From positions 372,001-436,000 of the forward strand of contig JAALGY010000047.1 in assembly GCA_032358165.1 (NCBI GenBank): DNA of 64,000 nt, in the 5' to 3' direction. Both the position numbers and the translations under genes were made by a program. Each line of letters starts with the position of its first letter. The first letter of the stretch is position 1. This DNA comes from Diplosphaera chodatii (lineage: Eukaryota; Chlorophyta; Trebouxiophyceae; Prasiolales; Stichococcaceae). Positions 38,001 through 49,200 of the stretch are shown piece by piece. The notes under the pieces are model-generated. The model saw only the letters and a list, made by a program, of their open reading frames with translations. It was not told where the DNA came from and did not search any database.

Positions 38001-41000
38001 TGTCACAGTCAGCGCTGAATACACGGCACTGCCGCCCTTCACGGTGGGTTGCCCAACAAGCTCATGTGCTGCTGCCCTTCCCAGTGTATCACTACCTTGG
38101 CTTCGTGTCGTGGCCAGGTCAGCACATGCTGACATGTTCCGTGTTGTGTTATGCCATGCAGATCCCCCCAGATTTCATCAACGCGAGTGTTGTCGCAGTC
38201 CCCCTGTGAGTTGGCTATGCGCTTCTGATGTTCGCAAAGCAACACAATCATGCTTGCAGCTCTCTGATGACGCTATGTTCCGCTGCAGTTGTACGGGAAG
38301 CACTCCTGTGTCTGTGAGACGTACTGATCAGGCACGTTGCTTGCTGGCTGCAGCCCAGGCGCCAACACTACCACTTCAGCAGGCAGTGAGAGCAATGGGC
38401 TGTCAGTTGGGGCGATCGTCGGCATTGTGGTGGGCGCTGTCATTGGCCTGACGATCGTGCTCGCTATCATAGGTTTGACCTTTTGCCAACACTACACATG
38501 CTCCTCCTGCGCTGCATCATACAGTCCAAGCCTGCTCCACCTGGCTTGCATGGCTTGCCGAATGTTGGCAGCTCGCCAAACGTGAGCTGGCTTCACCTTG
38601 CTGTTGCTGGAGCATCAGTGTTTCTGAATGCAGCAATCTTCCTGCTGAGGCGGCGCCGGCCCCAAGTCAATGACCCCGGTGCGCCCAAATGTACCCGGGA
38701 GCACATATGCTTCGGTTCATTGGCATTTACGCCCGTTGGTGTAGATGTACGATGCCACAGGCACTAGCTATGCACGTAAATATGCTGTTGTGGCCGTGAG
38801 CGCGTGTGCATTGACATTGTCTGTCAGTGCGAGAATGCCATTGCGTTCCCATGCAGATGACGGCAGCAGCCACGGCGGCGGCGTTGGCGGCTTTGACCAG
38901 AAGCTGATGGGCTGGGCGATCCCGCACGAGGACATTCAGATCTGCCGCCACTCCGACGGCACAGAGTGGCTGCTCGTGAGTCGTGGGTCCCTGCCAGTCA
39001 TGCAGTAGTGATGAAGCATCATTCGTCCCTTGAGGATATACACAGACCTAAGACGTGAAACCACTTTTCAAGTCAACCATGGAAACACATCCGTCATCAG
39101 AATCGTGAGTAGAGCTTAGCTCAGTAGTACAAGTTCTACACACACTGTTGTTGCAGTGGCAAGCCTCAGCATTACATCAAAAACTCCGCTGCACCTGCAG
39201 GGGGAAGGTGCATACGGGCGCGTGTACAAGGGTCTGCGGGGCGGGGTGCAGGACGTGGCGCTGAAGCAGCTGTCGCATAGCGGGGACGGGCAGCTGGAGA
39301 AGTTCATTGAGGTGGGTCATCGGGTGTCTCATTTGGAGATGATGCCTCCAGCTGTTATGGTTTCTATGGTTTCGTCGTGTACTTGGGTCCCGTCAAGTGG
39401 CTGGGCCAGATGCTCTGTGCACGGTCTACAGTTTCTGGTCACAGCGCCTCCTCAGGTACTCATCAAGAAGAAGTTAGGTGGCCATGAGCACCAAGTCCAG
39501 GAACCACCTCTTCTGCAGGAGGTGGGCATGCTGAAGGGGCTGAACTACGACCGCAACATCGTGCAGTTCTACGGCGCCTGTATCCGCCAGGGCTGCGACC
39601 CGCTGCTCATCACGGAGTACATGGAAGGTGGGTCGGTGCAGCGCTGAATGTATGCATGTTGTGTGCCACACCATGACTGCCGGTTTGAGCGCCGATCGTG
39701 CAAGTATTTATATGCAGACCAGCGTGCTGAGCCGCCTGCTGCAGGGGGCGACTTGTTCAGCGCCATCCAGGCCGACACGCGGGGCGACCTGCTGTGGTAT
39801 GGCCTGGGCCACCGCATCGCCCTCGACATCGCAAGGGGCCTGTATTTCCTGCACTCCCACGAGGTGCGCTGGGCATCGCTGTGCACCCAGGAGCATATCT
39901 GTCCGCCTCCACACCTGCTAGCCAAATTGAAGCAGCAATGTACAGGGCAAACGGCTGGCAGGCCTCGTTTGTGGGGCCATCGTGCATGATAACCCCGTGT
40001 CGCAAGTTCATATTATGTTGGTGAATGTGTACAGGTGGTCCACTCCGACATGAAGAGCAAGAATGTGCTACTCAGTGGCGCCATGAATGCCAAGATCAGC
40101 GATGTGAGTGTAAATGGCCCAGAAGTGCCATCAGATTCTGACTTCACACTCTTGTGTACTCACTGTTGCAACACTACCGATATGCCTGACGTTTCTGGGT
40201 GACGTTCGTCCAACTGTCAGAAGCTGCTCGAGCGCAGCGTCTGAGGCAGCTTGGGTGTTGCAGGTGGGCCTGGCACAGCTGATAGACGCACATGCAGAGG
40301 AGTCGCCTGTCCTCGCCTGGGTGAGAAATGGTCCATCCTGCATGATGTGCTGGCCACGTGTGAAATGTCGACCGCGCAAAATGTCTGGTATGCTGCTGCT
40401 TCACTGAACCACTGAAAACCACTGAACCACCTCAGCTTGCACCTGCATCTGCTGGTGCATTGGGCTTGCTCATCTGCCTCTTGTTACTGCCCATTGCAGA
40501 CCCTTGCCTATGCCAGCCCAGAGGTCCTGATGGATGAAAAGTGCGCGTGTGACCGCCACTGGCAGTCGTTGATGTGCTCAATGTCTGTGAGCATGCTGCC
40601 AGCCTTTGCTCGTTGGGCCGGCTCAGTGTGAACCTTCTGAGACTGCAGGTGCCAGCTGAAGTCGGACATCTACAGCTTTGGGATGGTGCTGTGGGAGGTG
40701 GGCCCCTGCATGAAAGCCAGCTTGGCTTTGAACGAGGTTGGATGCACGGGTCCCCACGATTGGTCTTTTTCCAAGTGTCAGATGTGCCTGCTGCTCTTGC
40801 AGATCGTGACGGGTGTGACTCCCTCGGCACGGGGGAAGCTGCCGACGCCCCAAACCCCGCAGGACTGCCCGGAAGAGGTCTGGGCCCTTGTGCAGCAGTG
40901 CCTGATGTTCAAGCCTGAAGACCGGCCATCAGCCAAGGAGGTGACCCATTCTGGCATGAGCCGGTGGCATCTTACTGCTGAGGATGACGCGCCTGCATGT

Positions 41001-42157
41001 AAAGTTGCAAACCATGCATTCACCTGAGTGTGACGGCCTGGCCCGGCAATGCCTCAAGTCTTGGTTGTGTCAGGGCAGCTTGCAGTGTCACTGATATTCA
41101 CTATCCATGGCTATCCGCTGCTGCTTGCAGTGCTTCAGCCGCCTGCAGGCTTCGTGCGCGACGTCTGCCTTGCTCCGCAGCACATCCTTGAGCGCAGCGC
41201 CGCCGCTGCCACCTGCGATTGACGCCAGCAGTCAGGTGCTACAGCCCGGCGGCCAAGATGGTGCAAGCTTTACTGCTGAGAAGCAAGCATGTACAACACC
41301 AAGCGGCAGGCTACATCCCGCTGATACGTGCTGGCAACCTGCAAGGGGTTGTCAGCAAGTACGCTCGCAGGATGCCACTGCTCTGACGGCAGGTCTGTGT
41401 GCAACAGGGACACAGCAGTGGCTTGCACAGCCATGAAGGCGTGAGCAGCGGCAGCGCTTCCTTGATATCAGGCCTGGAGGGTGGTGGCAGCACTGGCAGG
41501 GACACCGGCAGCAGTCGCGGGCCTGACTGCGCCGCCGACGCCGCAGCAGCGGTGCCGGAGCGCCCGTACGGCCGGAGGCAGCGGCAGCGGCAGGAAGCAG
41601 GAAGCAGGAAGTCGATGTGCAGCGTCAGCGCCAGCGAGGACAACTTCAGGCGGCGGCTGGGCGTGGCGGGGGCCACGGCAGCGGCCACGGCGCAGCCAGC
41701 GGGCAAAGCTGACGGCGGCGACTTGGCGGGGCATGGCCCGCACGAAGCCGCACAGCCGCCCAACCCATTTGTGCAGGCGCTCGGCAACGAGTGGAGCGGC
41801 ACCCTGTCGCAGGACGAGGCCGGCAAGGTTCGGGCGGGGCTGGGCCTCGCCCCGGCACCGAGGCAGCTGCTGACCGTGACAACCGCAGCGGCCCAGGTGG
41901 CACACGCACGGCGCATATCGTTCGAAGGGCGGAAGTCCTCTTTCGAGGGGTGGTTGCCCAGCAGCAAGGCCGCTGCAGAGCAGCCAACCCGCATTGGCTG
42001 TCCGCCAGAGGCGATGGCGCAGCCAGACCCCACAGCAGTTGTGCTTGAGAGGGGAGGTGATGGCGGCAGCACTGCGGAGCACAGCACCAGCAGCCGGCTA
42101 GATGGCTCAGCAGACGGCGAGTTGGCACATGGCGCATACACGCCATTTGCAGACTGA
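35042..42157 (+). CDS. Receptor-like protein kinase C (TKL-like, single-pass)
   Basis: Predicted 1049-aa receptor kinase, 24 exons: 35042-35330, 35475-35570, 35742-35830, 36021-36090, 36288-36544, 36845-36910, 37162-37275, 37387-37488, 37723-37806, 37936-38043, 38162-38205, 38354-38472, 38634-38678, 38857-38975, 39201-39311, 39519-39627, 39745-39863, 40035-40103, 40264-40320, 40500-40540, 40649-40697, 40803-40940, 41131-41235 and 41408-42157. A signal peptide (MLQRRLWAACVACLLAYHADC) precedes an ectodomain collinear with kinase B. The helix GAIVGIVVGAVIGLTIVLAII is followed by LLRRRR. The kinase domain (about 510-765) has GEGAYGRVY, VALK, HSDMKSKN, DVG, SPE and DIYSFGMVLWE. The long Ser/Ala/Gly-rich tail contains RRISFEGRKSSFEG, a possible phosphosite repeat. 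Relative to B, the catalytic-loop exon is split in two here. Confidence 0.87.
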
Positions 42158-43290
42158 CTAGCAGGCAGGTCAGCAAGTCATGCTGCACACCCACTCTGCG
42201 CCGAGACAATCACGATACAGCCCAGCAACAGGGAAATTTCATGCTGGCAGCTTGTGCGTAAATGGCACAGGACAGGCGCTTGGCATCGTGAGGGCTAGTT
42301 CTGCAGCATGACGCTAACCCCGCGCGCGCCTGCTGACGAGCTCACAGATACAGCGGAGCGGGTTCTGGGCATGTTGTGCAACTCAGAACCCAACTCGAAC
42401 ACGATGTAATCTTAACATGAAATATTGTGCGGACTTGCAGTCAACGGAATCACTTGCTGCTCAGACTGGCAATGCATCCTGACATCTGTTTCCAGCAAAA
42501 CTGTACCTTCATAAGTCGGTGACACACGTGCCGTTGCGGACATGCCAGAAAGAATCTGTTGGTGGCCTGTGTGTTGTATCGCGTCGACAGCATCCGTGCA
42601 TGCTATGCCTACATTAAACGTTGGTGTAAAATCCTCAACTGACCAAGTGGTAACCAGCGGATACTCATCGAGGGGTATAGTACCATGCCGCTGTCTTTCC
42701 CCCTGTCTCAATGTCTGGAATCCTGCATGGTATGCAGTTGATTCCTTCTGCATGATCGACGTCTGGTATACTCAGAGAAGGAGCAGCTTTGAGCGATTAC
42801 AATCTGAAATTGGAAACACATGCTGATCAGAGGGAAGTTCTTCTAAAGCACCATTTGGTCAGCAGGCAATGAATATCATGCTTCACGAGCAGTGTTGCAA
42901 CGAAGTATCAATCATATATATTGCATTCAAATGCGTCCGCAGTGGCATAGCAACACAACTGCACATCGTCGCTTGCAACAGGGAAATAAAGGTCTTCATG
43001 AACGTGCTTTTCAAACTACTGATTATGCCATCTGCATGCCACATTCGTTCGCCATCCACTGCCATGCGGCTTCAGACTGCAAGCTGGGCAGACACGCCCT
43101 GCCTGAGGATCGATACACCACTCCTGTCCGACAGCCAGCGTGCGACATCACGGAGCCTGCGACCATACCAGCTGCTGGAGGCCGCTGCCCTGGGCTCGCA
43201 TCCCGCCGCACATACAGGCCATCCATCGTGTCATGCACCGCATGTGCCATGGCCGATCATGAACTTCAGACCCAATCCACCTAAGCTGAT
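42158..43290. other. Convergent 3' flanks of kinases C and D, with TGTAA motifs on both strands
   Basis: A 1.1-kb, more AT-rich stretch without a supported gene. Plus-strand TGTAA at 42405-42409 lies 248 nt past the kinase C stop. Minus-strand TGTAA (TTACA at 42797-42801) lies about 490 nt past the kinase D stop. Both are candidate poly(A) signals. Confidence 0.45.
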
Positions 43291-46200
43291 TCACTTGAAC
43301 CGCCCGCCTCGTGCACGCTCCAGCAGGGCGCGCTCCAGATCCGCAACCTTCACCAACGAAGCGCGGCCGCCCAGCGTCCCCGCTGCAGGGGGGCCGCCGC
43401 CGCCGACTCTGCTTCCCGCTTCCTGCTGCGGAGCCGGCGGCGAGGCGAGCCTCGGGGGCGGCATCGCTGCCTGCTGCGCGTCAGCGTCGGCCGACGTGTC
43501 GGCGGCTGCAACTGCCGCCGCCGCCGCGTCTCGCAGCGCTGGCGCGACGGCATCAGCGGTCCCAGCGGGCTGCGACCCTGCTGCAGGGGGGCCACCGCCG
43601 GCGGCCGAGTGCCGTATGAGGAACTGGGCGTACAGCTGCTCGGCAGTTGCCGTGATGCTGGGCATCCGGTCCTTGAGGCCTTCGCTGCCTGCCATCCAGC
43701 AGTATTCGCAGATCACAACCAACGCAGTGTGGCAGCTGTCAGGTCAGGCAACGAACATGACCCCTTCTGCAGACAATGCGTCGAAGATGTCATAGGCTGG
43801 AGCAGCTCCAGCTGTCGCACCAGGGAAGCTAGCCGATGGCCGGCGCGTGGACTGGCGCTTGGTGGGCAATGTGGGTGGCCCCTGCCCATCAGCGCCCGCC
43901 ACACCTGCAGTCGGGCGGTGAACTGGCTGTCACAACCATGCCAGTGGCGGCTAACTGCACATGCATGCCTGCTGCTCTACAGCAGCGAGTGTAGCCTCTG
44001 TCGAGGCACCAAACAGGCAACAGTCCAGAGCCGCCAGCTTTGCGCCCAAGCGAGGCAGGGCTGCATGGGCTGGGTCAGCACCTGCGCCGGGCGCCGCGCG
44101 GGCCTGCAGGGCGCGCTGCCGGCGCACGGCCGCGGCGGCGGCGGCGGCGGCGGCCGCCTGGCAGCCGGCCGCCTCCTGCCGCCCCAGCTGCCCGGCGGCG
44201 TCCACGTGCAGCAGCGCGCCGCCCGAGGCGCTGTGCCGCGCGGGCGCGGGGCCGCCGCACGCCCGCCGGAGGTCCTCCGCCGCCGCCTGCAGTTTCATGA
44301 GCAGGGCTGGTGCGTACAGTAGTCAGGGCTCACTAAGCCGGGCGACAGTAGCACGCTGCTGGCAGACCCCAAGCACACTCAGTCTGGCCAAGTCAACCAT
44401 CGGCACAGCGACTAAGGGACGTCAACAGCAAACTTCTCGGCGGTGCCAGCACGCAGACAAAAGGCAGAGATGGCTGCAAGGCCACCGGCACATGAATGAT
44501 TTGTGCTCAGGGTTGAAATACACACCTGCAGCTTGACGCCAGCCACCAGCGGCGTCGGGGGCGGGCTGAGGCTGTCGGCACGCGTGGACTGCTGCCCCGC
44601 TGCCGCCGATGCTGTCTCCCTACTCTGCTGCGCGGCAAGGGTGTCGGCTGGGGCCCTGGCTGCCTCCTGCTGCACGGCCATGGCGGCGCACTCGGCCGCC
44701 TGCATCGCCGCAGCGGCCCGGGCAATGGCCCGGAGGTCCGGCACCGCCTCCGCCTCAGCGCCTGCTGCATCCTGCTTCCTGCTGCCGGTAAGCGACCGCC
44801 GTGGGGGCCGCTCATCACCGGCGCCGGCGGCGCCCTGAGGCGCCTCCCGTGGCGCTCCGGGGCTGGCGCCGCTGCTTCCGGCTGCCGGGGGGCCGCTGCT
44901 GTCCCTGCCCAGGTTGCTGCCGCCGCTGCCCCTGCTGTAGCTGCTGCCGCTGCGGCGGCCGAACGGCTTCGCGCTGCGGGAGCCGAAGTCCCCGCTGTCG
45001 AGCCCGAAGCAGCTGTACAGGTTGGACATCGACTCGCGGGCGGTGGCGCTCCCGACCCGTGAGCCGGGCGCCGCTGGGATCGCAGAGTCATCAAAGCTGC
45101 CATACCTGCATAGCAGTTCGTGTCGGACACCGTCAGATATGATAACCCATCACATCGCAGCACTGCTGAGTAGCAGTGTGAGCGCACACCCACAGCAGCT
45201 GTGCTCGGGCCTGGTGAAGATCAGCACAGCACGCAGCAGGGTTGACAGCAGCTAGGATGCCAGGCCGAGTACAGGTAAGCAGACAGCTAGATATGTGGGA
45301 ACCGCAAGACCCCTTCCGGCGCACATGTTGGACATGGACGCCTTGGCGAGGCTGGGTCGCCCGTCCACCATCGGCAGCCGCGCGTCGCTGGCCAGGTCCC
45401 CCGCCTTGGGGCTGCTGTGAGGAGACCGCTCGTCAAACAGGGCGTAGGTGTCGGAGATGCTGGGCGCTTTCCAGATGCGGGCGGACGCGGCACCATTCAG
45501 CGGCGAGTCGGCGGCGGGAATCAGGGCAGCAACCCTGCCGTTGGGAGCGGAACCATTGCCGCTTCCTGCTGTCGTCTGAGCTGCGTTTGCTGTGTCGCCC
45601 GCCGAGGCGTCGTGGATGCCTGCGTGCCTCGGCCCCGCGCCGCGGCATGCGGCTGCGAAGGCGAAGGGGTTGTCGGGTGCTGACATCCCATTCGGCAGCG
45701 TCACCGAGGTTTTTGCCAAGCTCGTGGCTGCGACGGCGCCCGCCACCGCCGTAGAATGTGCCACTGCCTGTGCACCCAAAAGTCTGACCACGGTCAGGTG
45801 CCTGTGATGCCTGTGAAGCTCGCAGCGAGGGCCAGTTGCGCTCGTCTCCTGATGCCGAGCATGTAGCTAGCACGTCAAGCTGCCATTTGGCCTGCGCAGG
45901 CTTGCTTGGGGTACAGCAACAGCCCCTACTGCCGAGGCGTTGGAACAACTTGCTCCTGTTCGGCTTGCCTGCTGCATGCCATTGGTCATGGCGGAGGGGC
46001 GGCCATAGGTGGACTCCGCCGCTGCCTCCGCCTCACCACTATCGATGGTGCCCAGGCGGTCCGGCGCTGCTTCCGCCACCAGGTTCTGTCGGGCCAGCGC
46101 CCTGCAGCAGGATGCCAGTGTTTTGCCTTACTCGAGCGCATTCCGCAGTGCATGAACAGGCGGCATGCGCAGCAACGTCAGTGCTGGTATACTGGATACC

Positions 46201-49200
46201 ACTCTGCAACTGCGGCCAGGTTGGAAGCCTCAGTTCATTTCTCACATGGAACAGGAGCAGTCACAAATATTATGGTTGCACACATATGGTCTGCAGCTGC
46301 TGCGTTGCCAGTTGTGCATGGGTGTTACCAGCTGTGGCCAGTGAACTTGCAAGGCGCTGTGGCCTGGGCCAACCAAGATACGCGCCGGGTCTGCACCTGT
46401 AGCCTGCTGTCAGGGCGGCTGCCTGCGCCCCGCCGCTGTTGCGAGAGGCGGCGGAGCCCCGGCGGCTGGAAGCAGCAGAGCCGGTCCCCGACGCCGAGCG
46501 CATGCCATTCGGCAGCGGCGTTAGCCGCGCCGCTCCGGACATGCGCCGCGTGCTGCCTGCGGGCGGGGACACCACCTTGTCCTGGCATCGGTCAGTGCCC
46601 CATCATGTGCAACGGTGCTATACATCAGCGTGCACTGCCATGACATGGTGCCCCCAAGCCTTCACTGTTCTGGTACATCTACCGACGGCACAGAAGTCAA
46701 GCGATGACTGCTAGACAGGCCCAAGCCAGGGGGCCACCTAGGGACAATGGGATCGCCTGCGACCTGCTGAGTGCACAAAAGAATGACGTGGGTCAGGGCC
46801 TTCCCATCTGTTCACCTTGGGGCGCCCCGCTCATGCGGCGGCTGCTGGGCGGCCCCCCTGTGGGGCGCCGGGTCGAGCCCCGCTGCGCCGCCGACAGTGC
46901 GTGGTGGTCCAGCGAGAAGCGGCGCGGGGGGGCCCTGCCGCTGAGCGGCGGCCCTCCTGCGGGCCGGCAGGAATAATTGGAGGACCTATCAGCATGTCAC
47001 CCTACCAGCCAACTTCGCTGGTGAGGGGACCGGTCGATTCGAAAAGTCATGCCACACCCTGGGATGGCTCCTGTTCCGCGGCGCGCGTGGCAACAAGAGT
47101 CACTCCCGCGCGTCATGCATCACGTCAGCACCCGCACAACCGAGTCCTGAACCCGAGTCGTGCACATCAGGAGCCGGGCCCTCACCTTGCCGCCCTGAGC
47201 CGCCGTTGCACTCCTCCTCGGCCACGGTTTCGGCGCTGGAGGAGGCTTTCAGCAGGCGGCTGCGGCCGCCGGCGGCCGCCAGCAGCGCTTCCGTGGGCGT
47301 CGGACGCCGCAGCCCTGCAAGCATTACCCCCAGATGTGTGTCTGGCGCAAACTGCTCATGTAGGTGCGACCTCGCCACTTCGAGGTTTGCGATGTGTAGC
47401 CATCAGAGACTACACCGCCAAGTAGCCACATGTAACTGCCCAGCGGCATGTCACCTATGGCTACCCACCTGGCCAGTCTGCTGCGCTGGCCATCTGGTGC
47501 ATTCCCTCAAGCTGATGTGCATCCCTGTCTGATGTTTCATATCGAAACCACACTAGGGGACACTGCAACTGTTGTGATGGTTCCTTTTGATTAAAGGCGT
47601 GCATCTCGATGCCGCCGGTGGGGCGGTCGGGCGCACCTGTGAAGCTGCCGGAGCGGGAGGAGTCGGAGCCGCTGTGGCTGCCGGAGCGCAGCGGGCGCCC
47701 GCTGGCCGAGCGCATTGCGGCCTGCCGGGTGCCGGCCCGCGCCGCCGGCGGCGGCGGCCCCGGCACGTGCGGCCCGCTGCGCCTGGCGAACGAGCTGCCG
47801 GGCGCCATCCCCTCCATGACGGACGCGCTGCAGCGCGACCCAGGCGGTTGAAGCAGGCACAGCTCTGATGAACGGCAAGCAGAGTGGCACAGTGTGTAGC
47901 ATGTCACTGCCACTGCAAGTGGCCCTGCTGCACTTGCTGTCAAGACATCAGCAGCATTGCGCCACTCTCTGTTGCCAATGCAATTGACAGTGTCCCGCAT
48001 CTCCCTGCTGCTTGCGCTGCTCAGAAAAATGCTGTGCGACAGGACGGACACCAGGTGCCGTTGTGGCACGTCAGGCATACAGAGAGGGCTGCCCTGCACC
48101 TGTCGCCGCCGGCGGACATCCACGCCATCTCGGTGTTCCAGGACATGCCGCTGGTGTGGCGCACCAGGGCACACGCCGTCGGCACGTTCTGCTCGCAGCT
48201 GGCCTTCAGGCGCTCGAAGCACTCCTGCAGCCACCGTGTCATGCGGGGTTAGGCACCACGCCGACGTCTGCTACACGCTGTTGCAGGCCGTAGTTGAGAA
48301 GTGTCGGCACATACGGCAGAGAGTGCAAGCACGGCGAATGTTTCTGACGGCTGCAGCAGTGGCATCACCGCAGCTGCACCTTTGCGGTGGGCCGCTTCTC
48401 AGGGTCCGAGGCCGTGCAGTCCTGGATGAGACCCCAGATGTCCTGCAGTTATGTAGGGATGACCATGAGACAGGCTGCCACCCGCACAGCGCAGGCGCTT
48501 CATGGCCCACCTTGCGAGGCGATGTGCAGCATTTGTTGGCCTGCAAAATGGTGTGCCATGCTTGTGGGATGAATACATAGGTGTGGGGCAGCTGGCGTGG
48601 ACAGCTCACCTCAGGGCAGTCGTCAGGCACCGCAGGCTGGGTGGTCTGGCCGCGGGTCACAGGCATCACGCCTGTCACAATCTCCAGCAGCACCACGCCA
48701 AAGCTGCACGGGGGCACACACCTCGTTGGCGAGCTCGCCCCCTACAGCTGCAATGATGGCAGCAGGGCCACTTCCAGACTGGGCTGGTTCAGTGCATTAT
48801 ACCTGTAGATGTCGCTCTTCAGGGTGCACACTTCACCAACAATGGCCTCTGGAGCCGCATATGCACTGCAAACGGCCACAGCAATGATTGAGCAAAGCAG
48901 CGTTCTAGAATTGACACAATCAATCCATTCAAGCATACAGCTGCATACGGTGCAGGCAGGCAGCCAAGCTTGACCAAGTAGCACTGGGAGAAGAGTGCTC
49001 ACAATGTCCCTGCATAGCAACCACACTTCACTCAGCAAGTCATGCCCCACAGCGGTATGTATGCTTCAGACATAACCTAAATATCCCGCCAGGTGCAGTC
49101 ATGTCAGCTGTGCATCGGCAAAAGCAAGCACTCACATGCGATGATGTTGGGCTGGTTCGTTTGGTGGTCCAGGAACTGGGACAGCCCCACATCGGCAATC

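Noticed and set aside
41311..42141. 276-aa minus-strand ORF opposite the kinase C tail
   Set aside because: It is a shadow of the low-complexity plus-strand exon, with no domain or splice support.
46817..47425. 202-aa plus-strand ORF within kinase D
   Set aside because: It overlaps two phase-consistent kinase D tail exons and has no recognisable content.
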